This document shows, piece by piece, positions 35,741-44,140 of a DNA stretch of 64,000 bases (position 1 is the first letter of the stretch; each line of letters starts with the position of its first letter). Made by a program: the position numbers and the translations under genes. This DNA comes from CBDHFN01 sp965262605 (GTDB lineage: Bacteria > Pseudomonadota > Alphaproteobacteria > JASGCL01). A model generated the notes under the pieces. That model saw nothing but the letters and a program-made list of their open reading frames with translations. It was not told where the DNA came from and searched no databases. The DNA lies in assembly GCA_965262605.1 (NCBI GenBank), contig CBDHFN010000002.1:615010-679009 (forward strand), given 5' to 3'.

Positions 35741-37291
35741 ATGGATAAAATAACGATAAAAACAGCATTTATTTCAACAACAGATAAAAATGGTTTAGAA
35801 AATTTAGTGAAATCATTGCATAGCTTTGGCGTGGCGATTTATAGCACCGGTGGCACCAAGCAATTCATAGATAAATTGGGGTATGCCACCCATGATGTTA
35901 GAGATTTAACCCGATTTCCCGAAATGCTGGACGGCAGGTTAAAAACCCTGCATCCCAATGTGCATGGTGGTTTATTGGCGGTGCGCGATAACCCGAAACA
36001 TATACAAGCAATAAAAGATAATAATATTATCTTAATTGATTTATTAGTGGTGAATTTATATAAATTTACCGATGCCGTGGCAAATGGTTTAAGCCATGAT
36101 GAAATTATTGAAAATATTGATATTGGCGGTCCCGCGATGCTAAGGTCGGCGGCGAAGAATCATAATTTCGTGGCGGTGTTAAGCAACCCTAACCAATATC
36201 AAGATTTTATCGCTTATTACCACGATAATCATGGCATTACTGATTTAGCGTTGCGCCAAAAATTAGCAACCGATGCGTTTGTGAATACAGCCCAATATGA
36301 CGCCGCAGTCAGCAGTTATTTTCTTAGCAATTTCAAGAATCAACCGACTGCGCCGCTTATTGACATGGCAAAATCCCATGCGTTGCGCTATGGCGAAAAC
36401 CCGCATCAAAAAGCCGTATTCGTGCCGACTGGCAATAAAGCCGAAGGCTTGGCGAATGCAACGATTTTGCAAGGCAAGGAAATGAGCTATAATAATTACG
36501 CCGATGCTAGTTCGGCAATTAAAATGGTAAGCGAATTTGATAAACCCGCCATGACAATTATTAAACATGCTGATCCTTGCGGGGTGGCGATTGGGGTTGA
36601 TGCGCAAACGGCTTATCAGCGGGCGTTGCATTGCGATGAAATTTCGGCGTTTGGCGGCATTATTGCGGCGAATATCACGATTGACGAAGCGAGTGCAAAA
36701 TTAATGGCGCAATCTTTTTATGAAGTGATAATTGCCCCAAATTTTTCTGAACAAGCATTAAAAGTTTTTAGCAAAAAACCGAATTTGCGCATTATTGCCT
36801 ATGATTTCAAGCAAAAAATTTCGCAAAAACAAAATATAAAATCAGTTTTGGGCGGCGTTTTAATTCAAGATAATGATGATATTGTCTTGAAATTACCTGA
36901 TTGCCAAGTAATTACCCAAAATAAACCAACGGCGATTGAATGGCATAATTTATTATTCGCATGGCGGGTTGCAAAATACGCAAGATCTAATGCTGTCGTA
37001 ATTGCCCAAGATGATATGGCAATTGGTATTGGTTCGGGGGCGGTGAATCGGCTTTTGGCAACGAAAATCGCAATTGACAAGGCAAAAATCCATTTAAATG
37101 CAAATTATCCTTTGGTGGTTGCCAGCGATGCGTTTTTTCCATTTGCTGATTCGATTGAAAGCTTGGTTAAATTTGGTGTCAAGGCAATTATTCAACCCGG
37201 TGGCTCCATCAAAGACCAAGAAGTTATTGACGCATGCAATAAGCACGCAATTAGCATGGTTTTTACCCATGTCCGCCATTTTCATCACTAA
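35741..37291 (+). CDS. purH: Bifunctional AICAR formyltransferase/IMP cyclohydrolase
   Basis: A 516-residue enzyme for the last two steps of de novo IMP synthesis. The N-terminal IMP cyclohydrolase (about 1-195) has IYSTGGTKQFI, LDGRLKTLHPNVHGG and NIDIGGPAMLRSAAKN. The C-terminal formyltransferase has LRYGENPHQKA, IIKHADPCGVAIG and the closing QPGGSIKDQEVIDACNKH. Length and domain order are normal. It is followed after 11 bases by the small DUF1192 gene, which has its own ribosome site. Confidence 0.97.
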   Translation: MDKITIKTAFISTTDKNGLENLVKSLHSFGVAIYSTGGTKQFIDKLGYATHDVRDLTRFPEMLDGRLKTLHPNVHGGLLAVRDNPKHIQAIKDNNIILIDLLVVNLYKFTDAVANGLSHDEIIENIDIGGPAMLRSAAKNHNFVAVLSNPNQYQDFIAYYHDNHGITDLALRQKLATDAFVNTAQYDAAVSSYFLSNFKNQPTAPLIDMAKSHALRYGENPHQKAVFVPTGNKAEGLANATILQGKEMSYNNYADASSAIKMVSEFDKPAMTIIKHADPCGVAIGVDAQTAYQRALHCDEISAFGGIIAANITIDEASAKLMAQSFYEVIIAPNFSEQALKVFSKKPNLRIIAYDFKQKISQKQNIKSVLGGVLIQDNDDIVLKLPDCQVITQNKPTAIEWHNLLFAWRVAKYARSNAVVIAQDDMAIGIGSGAVNRLLATKIAIDKAKIHLNANYPLVVASDAFFPFADSIESLVKFGVKAIIQPGGSIKDQEVIDACNKHAISMVFTHVRHFHH

Positions 37292-37302
37292 CAAGGAATA
37301 TC

Positions 37303-37482
37303 ATGGACGAAGAAAACTCCCCAAAAAAAATCGCGTTTATATTAGGTTCAGATGTTGAAAATCAATCAATTCAAGCGATTCAAGAAATTATCGGCAATTT
37401 ACGCCTTGAAATAAGCCGTTTAGAATCCATCATCACCAAAAAACAACAAATTAAATCCCAAGCAGAGGCTTTGTTTAGATAA
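37303..37482 (+). CDS. DUF1192 family small protein
   Basis: A 59-residue protein. After an acidic start (MDEENSPKK) comes a leucine/isoleucine heptad helix, IQEIIGNLRLEISRLESIITKKQ, and the ending KSQAEALFR. This matches DUF1192, a short coiled-coil family largely confined to Alphaproteobacteria and of unknown function. AAGGAA lies about 5 bases before the ATG at 37303. It probably belongs to the purH transcript. The restriction-modification pair begins beyond a new promoter 24 bases downstream of its stop. Confidence 0.8.
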   Translation: MDEENSPKKIAFILGSDVENQSIQAIQEIIGNLRLEISRLESIITKKQQIKSQAEALFR

Positions 37483-37505
37483 TTTTCTTGGAGTTATCTT
37501 AATTG

Positions 37506-37535
37506 TTGACAGATTTAAAAAGAATCTGCTAAGTT
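37506..37535 (+). promoter_or_regulatory. Candidate promoter/operator of the restriction-modification pair
   Basis: A perfect -35 TTGACA (37506-37511) is followed after 18 bases by a weak -10 TAAGTT (37530-37535). The inverted repeat CAGATT (37510-37515)/AATCTG (37523-37528) lies between the boxes, where a repressor would block polymerase. Modification genes are often self-regulated, but no separate controller gene is visible here. Confidence 0.4.
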
Positions 37536-37571
37536 ATTTTTAATTACGACCTTGAAAAAAGAAAGAATAAA

Positions 37572-38762
37572 ATGTTATATTTAAATATAATTCTTGAAAA
37601 AAGTGATAATTATTTAAAGAATAATTTAACTTTTATACAATATAATGATTTTATGGAAAAAATAGCTGTTTTAAAAAATATAACTAATCGTGATATAGTC
37701 ATCAATGAATTTCAAAAAATATATTATCAATTTATAAAATCAATTCATCAATCAGAAAATCCTTATAATCCAGATTTAGATAAATTCATAGAGAATAAAG
37801 CAACAAAGAAAATTATATGGGGTAATTGCTTTAATGTATTGCAATCAATGAAAAGCGAATCAATACATTGCATGGTAACCTCGCCTCCATATTATAATGC
37901 ACGAGAATATTCGCAATGGGATAATATAGAAAAATATATGAATGATATGGAAAAAATCTTAATTGAATGTTATAGAGTTCTTGATAATCACCGCGTTTTT
38001 GTATTTAATGTTGGTGATATTTTTGATAATGACAATATGCACACTAAATCAGTTTGGGGCAAACGCAGATTGCCATTGGGGGCATATTTCATTAATTTAT
38101 TTGAAAAAATTGGATTTACATTTGTAGATGATATAATTTGGGATAAAGGAGAAGTGCAAAGCGAACGGCATAAAAATGGCGACAAACCTTATCCTTTTTA
38201 CCAATATCCCATGAATTGTTATGAACATTTATTAATATTTCATAAACACCGATTGGATATGTATCGTTATCCTTGCCCAGTTTGCGGAACGCTTAATGTC
38301 AATGGTAATTCGTATACTGAAAAAGGCTTAAAAAGTTGGGAATGCAAAAATACTGATTGCTTTACAAGAAGTGAGTCAAATCGTGGTAAAAGATTTAGTG
38401 CAAAAACTTATTTTACACAATCGCCTCATTTTTATACTGGCTCAGAAATTGATAAGGATTATGTATATTCTTGGCGAAGAGATATTAAAAAAATAAAACC
38501 CGTGATTAAAATTAATTCAAAAGGTAAAAATATAATTGGGCATACCGCGCCTTTTCCAAGAGAAATCCCAGAATTCGCCGTAAAAATGTTTTCTTATTTA
38601 GGTGAAAAAATATTAGACCCATTTTCAGGGGTTGGAACATCATTAAAAACGGCTAATGAATTAGACAGAATTGGCATAGGAATTGAACTTGATAAATCTG
38701 TTAAGGAAAGCGTTTATAGTTTTGTAGGTAAAAAAGATTTGGAGGAATTTTCATATGACTGA
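37572..38762 (+). CDS. DNA methyltransferase (beta-class N4-C or N6-A) with Cys-rich insert
   Basis: A 396-residue SAM-dependent DNA methyltransferase. Catalytic motif IV TSPPYY (residues 103-108) precedes the SAM-binding region HTAPFP (324-329) and DPFSGVGTS (349-357). This order marks the beta class, modifying cytosine N4 or adenine N6. Between them, in the target-recognition region, is a zinc-ribbon-like insert, CPVC (235-238) with C258 and C263. An N-terminal extension of about 80 residues is unrecognised. It overlaps the next gene by 8 bases. Codon use (AGA, ATA, many AAT) differs from the GCG/CCC-preferring flanking genes, suggesting horizontal transfer. The target sequence cannot be read. 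Confidence 0.88.
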   Translation: MLYLNIILEKSDNYLKNNLTFIQYNDFMEKIAVLKNITNRDIVINEFQKIYYQFIKSIHQSENPYNPDLDKFIENKATKKIIWGNCFNVLQSMKSESIHCMVTSPPYYNAREYSQWDNIEKYMNDMEKILIECYRVLDNHRVFVFNVGDIFDNDNMHTKSVWGKRRLPLGAYFINLFEKIGFTFVDDIIWDKGEVQSERHKNGDKPYPFYQYPMNCYEHLLIFHKHRLDMYRYPCPVCGTLNVNGNSYTEKGLKSWECKNTDCFTRSESNRGKRFSAKTYFTQSPHFYTGSEIDKDYVYSWRRDIKKIKPVIKINSKGKNIIGHTAPFPREIPEFAVKMFSYLGEKILDPFSGVGTSLKTANELDRIGIGIELDKSVKESVYSFVGKKDLEEFSYD

Positions 38763-39384
38763 TTCGGATGATATTGATAAGAAAAAACAAATTATTGGTT
38801 TATTTGGTGAAATGAAACTTTCAATGGAGCTACATAATAGGGGTTGGCAAGTTCATAAATCCTTTATAGATGAAGGATTAGATTTTGTTATTTCAAAATA
38901 TTGGTGCGAATCTTGTAAATGTTATGTTGAAAGATTAATTCGCAAAGAAAAATTTGAAGGCAAGAATAGAAAAACTGTTACTAATTTATGCAATAAATGC
39001 GGACAAGATTCTTTGAAAATAATTACACGATATTTGCAAGTTAAGACTAGCGAGGGTGTGAATGACAAGGAAAACTCAAAAGAATTTAGCTTTCACCCTA
39101 AAATTCGCTATGACATTGATGATGTGGTTTTTTATGTTTGGATTGCTGTGTTTTCTGATGATACGAATAATATAGATAATTCAAAGTTATGGTATTATAT
39201 ATTCAATACAAATGAAGTTGTTAAATTTGATGATATAAATATTGCCACTTATCAAATTACCGATAATCAAAAAACTTCATTAAGAATTAATAAAGATGGT
39301 GTGATATTAAATAAAGGTAAGAAATATGATTATACATGCTTTAAAGATTTTTTAAATAATTTTGAATGTTTAGAAAAACTATAA
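38755..39384 (+). CDS. Putative restriction endonuclease (PD-(D/E)XK-like) with zinc-ribbon insert
   Basis: A 209-residue protein that I read as the nuclease partner of the preceding methyltransferase. GEMKLSMELHNRGWQVHKSF with E19, GLDFVI with D43, and YLQVKTS with Q95 and K97 form the E...D...QxK pattern of PD-(D/E)XK nucleases related to DUF4365. Inserted between D43 and QVK are C51-x2-C54 and C79-x2-C82, a likely zinc ribbon. The family is short and poorly conserved, so cleavage is inferred from fold motifs and from the overlap with the methyltransferase. A DNA-binding accessory role cannot be excluded. Confidence 0.65.
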   Translation: MTDSDDIDKKKQIIGLFGEMKLSMELHNRGWQVHKSFIDEGLDFVISKYWCESCKCYVERLIRKEKFEGKNRKTVTNLCNKCGQDSLKIITRYLQVKTSEGVNDKENSKEFSFHPKIRYDIDDVVFYVWIAVFSDDTNNIDNSKLWYYIFNTNEVVKFDDINIATYQITDNQKTSLRINKDGVILNKGKKYDYTCFKDFLNNFECLEKL

Positions 39385-39386
39385 AA

Positions 39387-39857
39387 ATGTTTAATTTATT
39401 CCCAAAAAAATCGCCCATATCCTTGCAAGCCACGCAATATTTAGATTTTGCCGAATTGCTTAGTCGGCAAAAATACCCCTATGCACAAGGTTGGGTAAAT
39501 GATGATTTTAACGGCAGATTTGAAATGTTAGCCGTGTTTTTGGGGATGTTATACGCAAAATTGCATCTTCATGAAGATAAAAATCAATTTGCCCAAGAAT
39601 TCGCCGATTTATTAGTGCTTAAATTAGACGAAAACCTGCGCTTAAATGGCGTAAGTGATGTCAGGGTTGGCAAAAAAGTCAAAGAATGGGCAAAAAAATT
39701 ATTTGGAAGAATCGCGGTTTATCACCATTGCTTTATTACCGAAAATTCTGCATTGCTTGGCGATGCTTTGGAGAGAAACGGGGATATTCGTGCAAAAAAT
39801 AATGCTGATTTAGCCGCGTATTTATGGCAAGAATATGCAAAAATGCAATTACCATGA
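39387..39857 (+). CDS. Ubiquinol-cytochrome c chaperone (CBP3-like)
   Basis: A 156-residue protein of the ubiquinol-cytochrome c chaperone family, the bacterial relative of mitochondrial CBP3/UQCC1, which helps assemble cytochrome b of complex III. Features are the start FNLFPKKSP, YPYAQGWVNDDFNGRFEMLAVFLGMLYAKL, and the conserved acidic VLKLDENLRLNGVSDVRVGKKVKEWAKKLFGRIAVYH. The ATG at 39387 lies 2 bases after the endonuclease stop. Its stop overlaps ygfZ by 4 bases. The break from the foreign-looking pair to this normal alphaproteobacterial gene marks the right boundary of the insertion. Confidence 0.87.
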   Translation: MFNLFPKKSPISLQATQYLDFAELLSRQKYPYAQGWVNDDFNGRFEMLAVFLGMLYAKLHLHEDKNQFAQEFADLLVLKLDENLRLNGVSDVRVGKKVKEWAKKLFGRIAVYHHCFITENSALLGDALERNGDIRAKNNADLAAYLWQEYAKMQLP

Positions 39858-40591
39858 ACGGCAAATTTCATTATTTAACGCATCGCAAATTTATTAGCGT
39901 CAAAGGCAAAGACAGAAGTGAATTTTGCCAAAATATTATCACCAATGATATTACAAGCGATGCGCCGATAGTTGCTTCGTGTTTATTAACGCCAAATGGG
40001 CGATATATTGCAGATTTTTTTGTGATAAAATACCCCGACGAATTAATTCTTGATTGCCATGAATCCCAATATATGCAGGTTGGTAAAATCTTGCGAGCGG
40101 CAAAATTATCGGCTGCCGTGCAATTAACTATCAAGCAAAATTATTTTATTTATGCTGATTTTTCGGGCGAAAATGGCTTGATTGACCCGCGAAATGCGCA
40201 AATGGGTGCAAGATTTTATACGGAAATTGCGCTTGAAAATTCCCCGCCAAGCGATGAATATTTGCAAAGACGAATCGCGCTTTGCATTCCCGAAGGCGAT
40301 GATGATTTTGGGCAAGATGCTTTATTAATGAATTATCCCGTGGAAGAATGCCATTATATTTCATTTCAAAAAGGGTGCTTTGTCGGGCAAGAAATCACGG
40401 CGCGTATGAAATATCGGCATTTGGCAAAGTTCATATTGACAAATATGAAAAAAAACCATAATTATAAAGGTGAATGGCGCGCAAATGCAAATTATTTGAA
40501 TGATAATCAAGAGGTTTGTGGCAGAATCTGTTCAGTTTATGGCGATGATGCCTTAGTTTTATTAAAGAAAAGCAAAGAAAATGACGAATAA
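39854..40591 (+). CDS. ygfZ: YgfZ/GcvT-like folate-binding protein
   Basis: A 245-residue YgfZ protein, a folate-dependent helper in maintaining certain iron-sulfur enzymes. The diagnostic motif KGCFVGQE (residues 173-180, with the conserved Cys) is followed by ITARMKYR. The N-terminal tetrahydrofolate-binding fold (FCQNIITNDI, LTPNGRYIADFFV) is intact. The C-terminal part is shorter than in E. coli. The ATG at 39854 overlaps the CBP3-like stop (ATGA); the frame from 39824 is longer but less likely. It overlaps tldD by 11 bases. Confidence 0.9.
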   Translation: MNGKFHYLTHRKFISVKGKDRSEFCQNIITNDITSDAPIVASCLLTPNGRYIADFFVIKYPDELILDCHESQYMQVGKILRAAKLSAAVQLTIKQNYFIYADFSGENGLIDPRNAQMGARFYTEIALENSPPSDEYLQRRIALCIPEGDDDFGQDALLMNYPVEECHYISFQKGCFVGQEITARMKYRHLAKFILTNMKKNHNYKGEWRANANYLNDNQEVCGRICSVYGDDALVLLKKSKENDE

Positions 40592-41993
40592 TTTTTATGA
40601 ACAATATGAAATAAACCCCGAAAAATTAAGACAGATGGTCGCGCAATATGTCGGCACCGCCGATGATGGCGAGATTTTTTTAGAAAATTCTAAATCGGAG
40701 GTAATTTCGTTTGAAGATGGGCGCGTGAAAGATGCGTCATTTGGCAATTATCAAGGCTTTGGGTTGCGTTCGGTGGCGGGGGAGTTAGTCGGTTATGCGC
40801 ATTCTTCGGAAATTTCGCAAAAAGCAATTCAAAAAGCGGGCGATAGCGTGCGCCTTACAGCCCAAGGCTATCAAGGAGTGCAAGATGTTGCGCCCATGAA
40901 AACAAACCGCCGATATTATAGCGATAATGATCCCACCGAAATTATCCCGTTTAAGCAAAAATTGGGCATTTTGCAAGCCATGGACGCTTACGCCCGCGCG
41001 AATGAACCGAAATTAAAACAATTTTCGGCGTCAATCATCGCTTCACGGCAACAAATTTTAATCGTGCGCCCCGATGGTTCAGAATATTGGGATGTGCGCC
41101 CATTATTCCGAATTAATGCCTCGGTAGTCATGCAGGACGGCGAACGCAAAGAATCAGGTTCATATGGTTATGGTTCGCGTATGGGGTTTGAAGACGCGCT
41201 TACCCAAACGCAATGGCAAGTTGCGGTCAATGAATCCTTGCGTCAAGCGCGGGTAAATATGGAATCGGTGGCGGCACCCGCGGGGGAAATGGTCGTGGTG
41301 CTTGGACCCGGTTGGCCCGGAATCCTGTTGCATGAGGCGGTTGGACATGGGCTTGAGGGCGATTTTAATCGTAAAAATACATCGGTTTTTTCGGGCAGAA
41401 TTGGCGAACGGGTTGCATCAAAAGGCGTGCATGTTATTGACGATGGCACAATTGATGGTCGGCGCGGCTCTTTATCCATAGATGACGAAGGCACAAAAAC
41501 CGAAAAAACTATGCTCATTGAAGATGGTATCCTTAAAGGCTTTATGTATGACAGGCAAAATGCAAGGCTGATGGGCACGCAATCCACGGGCAATTGTCGG
41601 CGCGAAAATTATGCGTCTTGCCCCATGCCCCGTATGACAAATACGATAATGTTAGGCGGGCACCATGATCCCCAAGAAATTTTGAAATCGGTGAAAAATG
41701 GCATTTATGCCGTGCAATTTGGCGGTGGGCAAGTGGATATTACCAATGGCAAATTTGTGTTTTCTTGCACCGAGGCTTATAAAATTGTCAATGGCAGGAT
41801 TGATGCCCCGCTCAAAGGTGCAACCCTTATCGGCAGTGGTCCCGAGGCACTTAAATTTGTCAGCATGATTGGTAATGATTTAGCATTGGATAAGGGCGTG
41901 GGCACTTGCGGCAAGCATGGGCAAGGCGTGCCCGTGGGCGTTGGTCAACCCACGATTAAACTTGACAAAATGCTTGTCGGTGGCACGGAATAG
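40581..41993 (+). CDS. tldD: Metalloprotease TldD
   Basis: A 470-residue TldD protein, the catalytic half of the TldD-TldE (PmbA) zinc protease that trims unfolded peptides, such as microcin precursors and the CcdA antitoxin. The zinc motif HEAVGH (residues 251-256) in GILLHEAVGHGLEGD is intact, and C-terminal STGNCRRENYA and GGGQVDITNGKF are typical. The partner gene tldE is not adjacent. It overlaps ygfZ by 11 bases and closes this operon. A gap of 115 bases with a conserved element follows before hisC. Confidence 0.94.
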   Translation: MTNNFYEQYEINPEKLRQMVAQYVGTADDGEIFLENSKSEVISFEDGRVKDASFGNYQGFGLRSVAGELVGYAHSSEISQKAIQKAGDSVRLTAQGYQGVQDVAPMKTNRRYYSDNDPTEIIPFKQKLGILQAMDAYARANEPKLKQFSASIIASRQQILIVRPDGSEYWDVRPLFRINASVVMQDGERKESGSYGYGSRMGFEDALTQTQWQVAVNESLRQARVNMESVAAPAGEMVVVLGPGWPGILLHEAVGHGLEGDFNRKNTSVFSGRIGERVASKGVHVIDDGTIDGRRGSLSIDDEGTKTEKTMLIEDGILKGFMYDRQNARLMGTQSTGNCRRENYASCPMPRMTNTIMLGGHHDPQEILKSVKNGIYAVQFGGGQVDITNGKFVFSCTEAYKIVNGRIDAPLKGATLIGSGPEALKFVSMIGNDLALDKGVGTCGKHGQGVPVGVGQPTIKLDKMLVGGTE

Positions 41994-42016
41994 GGAATTA
42001 CCCAAATATTGCGCCA

Positions 42017-42079
42017 GAGTATTGTAAATAAAATACCCTCAAAAAAATGGGGAATATCCACGATAATTAAGGCTTGACA
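42017..42079 (+). promoter_or_regulatory. Conserved upstream element and -35 box of hisC
   Basis: GAGTATT (42017-42023) can pair with AATACCCTC (42032-42040) around a bulge. An A-run and GGGAATATCCACGATAA (42050-42066) follow, then, after 7 bases, a perfect -35 TTGACA (42074-42079). The -10 is unclear (AAAATT near 42097). The hisC ATG at 42109 has no Shine-Dalgarno site, so the message may be nearly leaderless. The whole arrangement parallels 13284-13344 upstream of lapA. Confidence 0.5.
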
Positions 42080-42108
42080 TTAAACATAAAATCGGCAAAA
42101 TTAAAATC

Positions 42109-43221
42109 ATGAATACCCGACCAAACCCATGGATTGAAAGCTTACCGATATATGATCCCGGTAAATATGAACCAGCAAAAGATGCCAATGGTAATATTTT
42201 GCCAACCATTATTTTATCGGGGAATGAAAACGCCTTGGGCGCAAGCCCAAAGGCTTTACAAGCGATTCGCGATGAACTTCAAGAATCCAATCAAATCAAT
42301 CGTTACCCGAACAGCACGGCAAATGATTTGCGGCATGAATTGGCGGCTTATCATAATTATAATGCCCAAAATATTATTTGTGGTGCGGGGTCTGATGAAA
42401 TTATTCAATTATTAACCCGTTGTTTTTGTTCGCACCAAGATGAAGCAATTTATTCGCAATTTGGCTTTGCCATGTATCCGATTGCGATTAAAGCAACGGG
42501 CGCACAAGCAATTAAAATTAAAGAAAATAATTTTACATTTGATGTTGATGCGGTAATTCAGGCAATTAATATTCGCACGAAGTTAATTTTTATCGCCAAT
42601 CCCAATAACCCCACGGGCAGTTTAACCCATACTCAAAACATGGCGAAATTATTGGCAAATTTACCAGCTCATGTAATCTTAGTTTGGGACGCAGCTTACG
42701 CAGAATTTGTGGAATCTGCCGAATATCATCAGCAATTAAAATTATTTGCCGCCCACCCCCAAGTAATAATTTTGCGCACTTTTTCCAAAATTTATGGCTT
42801 GCCTTCGCTAAGAATAGGTTGGGCAGTTGGAGGTTTGGATGTAATTAATGCCTTAAATAAAGTGCGCGGTCCGTTTAATACCTCTCATCTGGCGCAAAAG
42901 GCAGCAATTGCCGCGCTTCATGACGAAGAATTTGTGATTAAATCGCATTATCACATTATTCAACAACGGGCAAAATTACGCCAAGATTTAGCGAATTTAG
43001 GGTTTAATTCCTTGGAATCGCACGGCAATTTTATTTTGGTTGATTGCCAAAGCCAAGAAAAATCGCGCGCGATTCATCAATTTTGTGAATCAAAAAATAT
43101 ATATTTGCGCTCAATGATTCCTTATGGTCTTCATCAATTTATTCGCATTACTATTGGTTTGGAATCAGAAAATCAAGCCGTGGTGCAATGTTTCGCGGCT
43201 TTTAAAAATATAAGCGATTAA
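42109..43221 (+). CDS. hisC: Histidinol-phosphate aminotransferase
   Basis: A 370-residue fold-type I PLP aminotransferase of the HisC group, which converts imidazole-acetol phosphate and glutamate to histidinol phosphate. Visible sites are the N-terminal LSGNENALGASPKAL, PNNPTG (about 165-170), D194 in VWDAAYAEF that contacts the pyridine nitrogen, the Schiff-base K227 in RTFSKIYGLPSLRIGW, and a C-terminal FIRITIG. Related HisC-like enzymes also act on tyrosine or phenylalanine precursors. It is monocistronic, with its own promoter region and no other his genes nearby. Confidence 0.9.
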   Translation: MNTRPNPWIESLPIYDPGKYEPAKDANGNILPTIILSGNENALGASPKALQAIRDELQESNQINRYPNSTANDLRHELAAYHNYNAQNIICGAGSDEIIQLLTRCFCSHQDEAIYSQFGFAMYPIAIKATGAQAIKIKENNFTFDVDAVIQAINIRTKLIFIANPNNPTGSLTHTQNMAKLLANLPAHVILVWDAAYAEFVESAEYHQQLKLFAAHPQVIILRTFSKIYGLPSLRIGWAVGGLDVINALNKVRGPFNTSHLAQKAAIAALHDEEFVIKSHYHIIQQRAKLRQDLANLGFNSLESHGNFILVDCQSQEKSRAIHQFCESKNIYLRSMIPYGLHQFIRITIGLESENQAVVQCFAAFKNISD

Positions 43222-43288
43222 GTTTTTTTACTTGCATTGCGAAATATAATTTATTATCATGCTTTATGCGTTTTATTAAGGATAAATC

Positions 43289-44131
43289 ATGAATAGCAAA
43301 GATTTAGGCAATAATATTTGGAAAATTTTAACCATATTTTTGTTGGTGGCAATGATTATTGGCGCGGTTGTTATTGCAAAAATCCGATATGATTTTGAAA
43401 ATCAATTGGCGCAATTAACAAATAATTTGCAAAAACAACAAGATTCCACCGAAATTATTAATGAAGCCTTAAAATTATTGCAAACCGAGCAACTTAATCT
43501 TGCCCAAAAGCTTAGCACCGAAGAAAAAAATTTAGCGGAATTAAGCGTTAAAATTCCAAATTATGCCAATATAAAGGGTAAAAATTTTGAAAAATCGCCG
43601 ATTATTGTTGATAATTCCGTGCCAATTGCGTTATTAAGCACGCTGGTTTGGAGCGAACATTTAGTAAGCAAAGGCGGCACAATATATAATTATAAGCGAT
43701 TATTAAAAAATTTAAGCGATGTTAACCCTAAATTTGCGGAATATGCCAATAATATCGCCGATTTGAAAATTGAAGAAATGACGAATTTGCAAGTGTTAAA
43801 TGATAATTATCTGGTGTTAATTCCCAAGCTTGACATATATTTTGCGCAAGAAAAGAAAGCCGATAATACAATTGTTTCGCGAATATTTGAATTAATTAAA
43901 ATTCGCCATATCCAAGACAACACGAATTTTATTCCCGAATCAGTTTTAATTCAACAATATTTAAAAAATGACGAACCATTAAAAATATCGCCGTTAATCA
44001 AGGATATTAAAATCAACCACCCCGCTTATCAAGAATGGGCAAGGCAAGTGGAATTGCGCGCCATCATTGCCCGCATTCATTTTTTATTAATTGAAGAATT
44101 AACCAATCTTACCAATCATGGCAATAATTAA
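43289..44131 (+). CDS. Mitofilin-like (COG4223) membrane protein
   Basis: A 280-residue bitopic membrane protein with one helix (about residues 11-31) and a periplasmic coiled coil (about 33-95, rich in Gln, Leu and Glu), then a helical C-terminal part ending near HPAYQEWARQVELRAIIARIHFLLIEEL. The layout and the directly following hemY identify it as the alphaproteobacterial mitofilin-like protein, which shapes intracytoplasmic membranes in related bacteria. Elsewhere it follows hemC-hemD; those are absent here and hisC takes their place. AAGGAT precedes the ATG. Confidence 0.65.
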   Translation: MNSKDLGNNIWKILTIFLLVAMIIGAVVIAKIRYDFENQLAQLTNNLQKQQDSTEIINEALKLLQTEQLNLAQKLSTEEKNLAELSVKIPNYANIKGKNFEKSPIIVDNSVPIALLSTLVWSEHLVSKGGTIYNYKRLLKNLSDVNPKFAEYANNIADLKIEEMTNLQVLNDNYLVLIPKLDIYFAQEKKADNTIVSRIFELIKIRHIQDNTNFIPESVLIQQYLKNDEPLKISPLIKDIKINHPAYQEWARQVELRAIIARIHFLLIEELTNLTNHGNN

Positions 44132-44140
44132 TAAGGGGTA

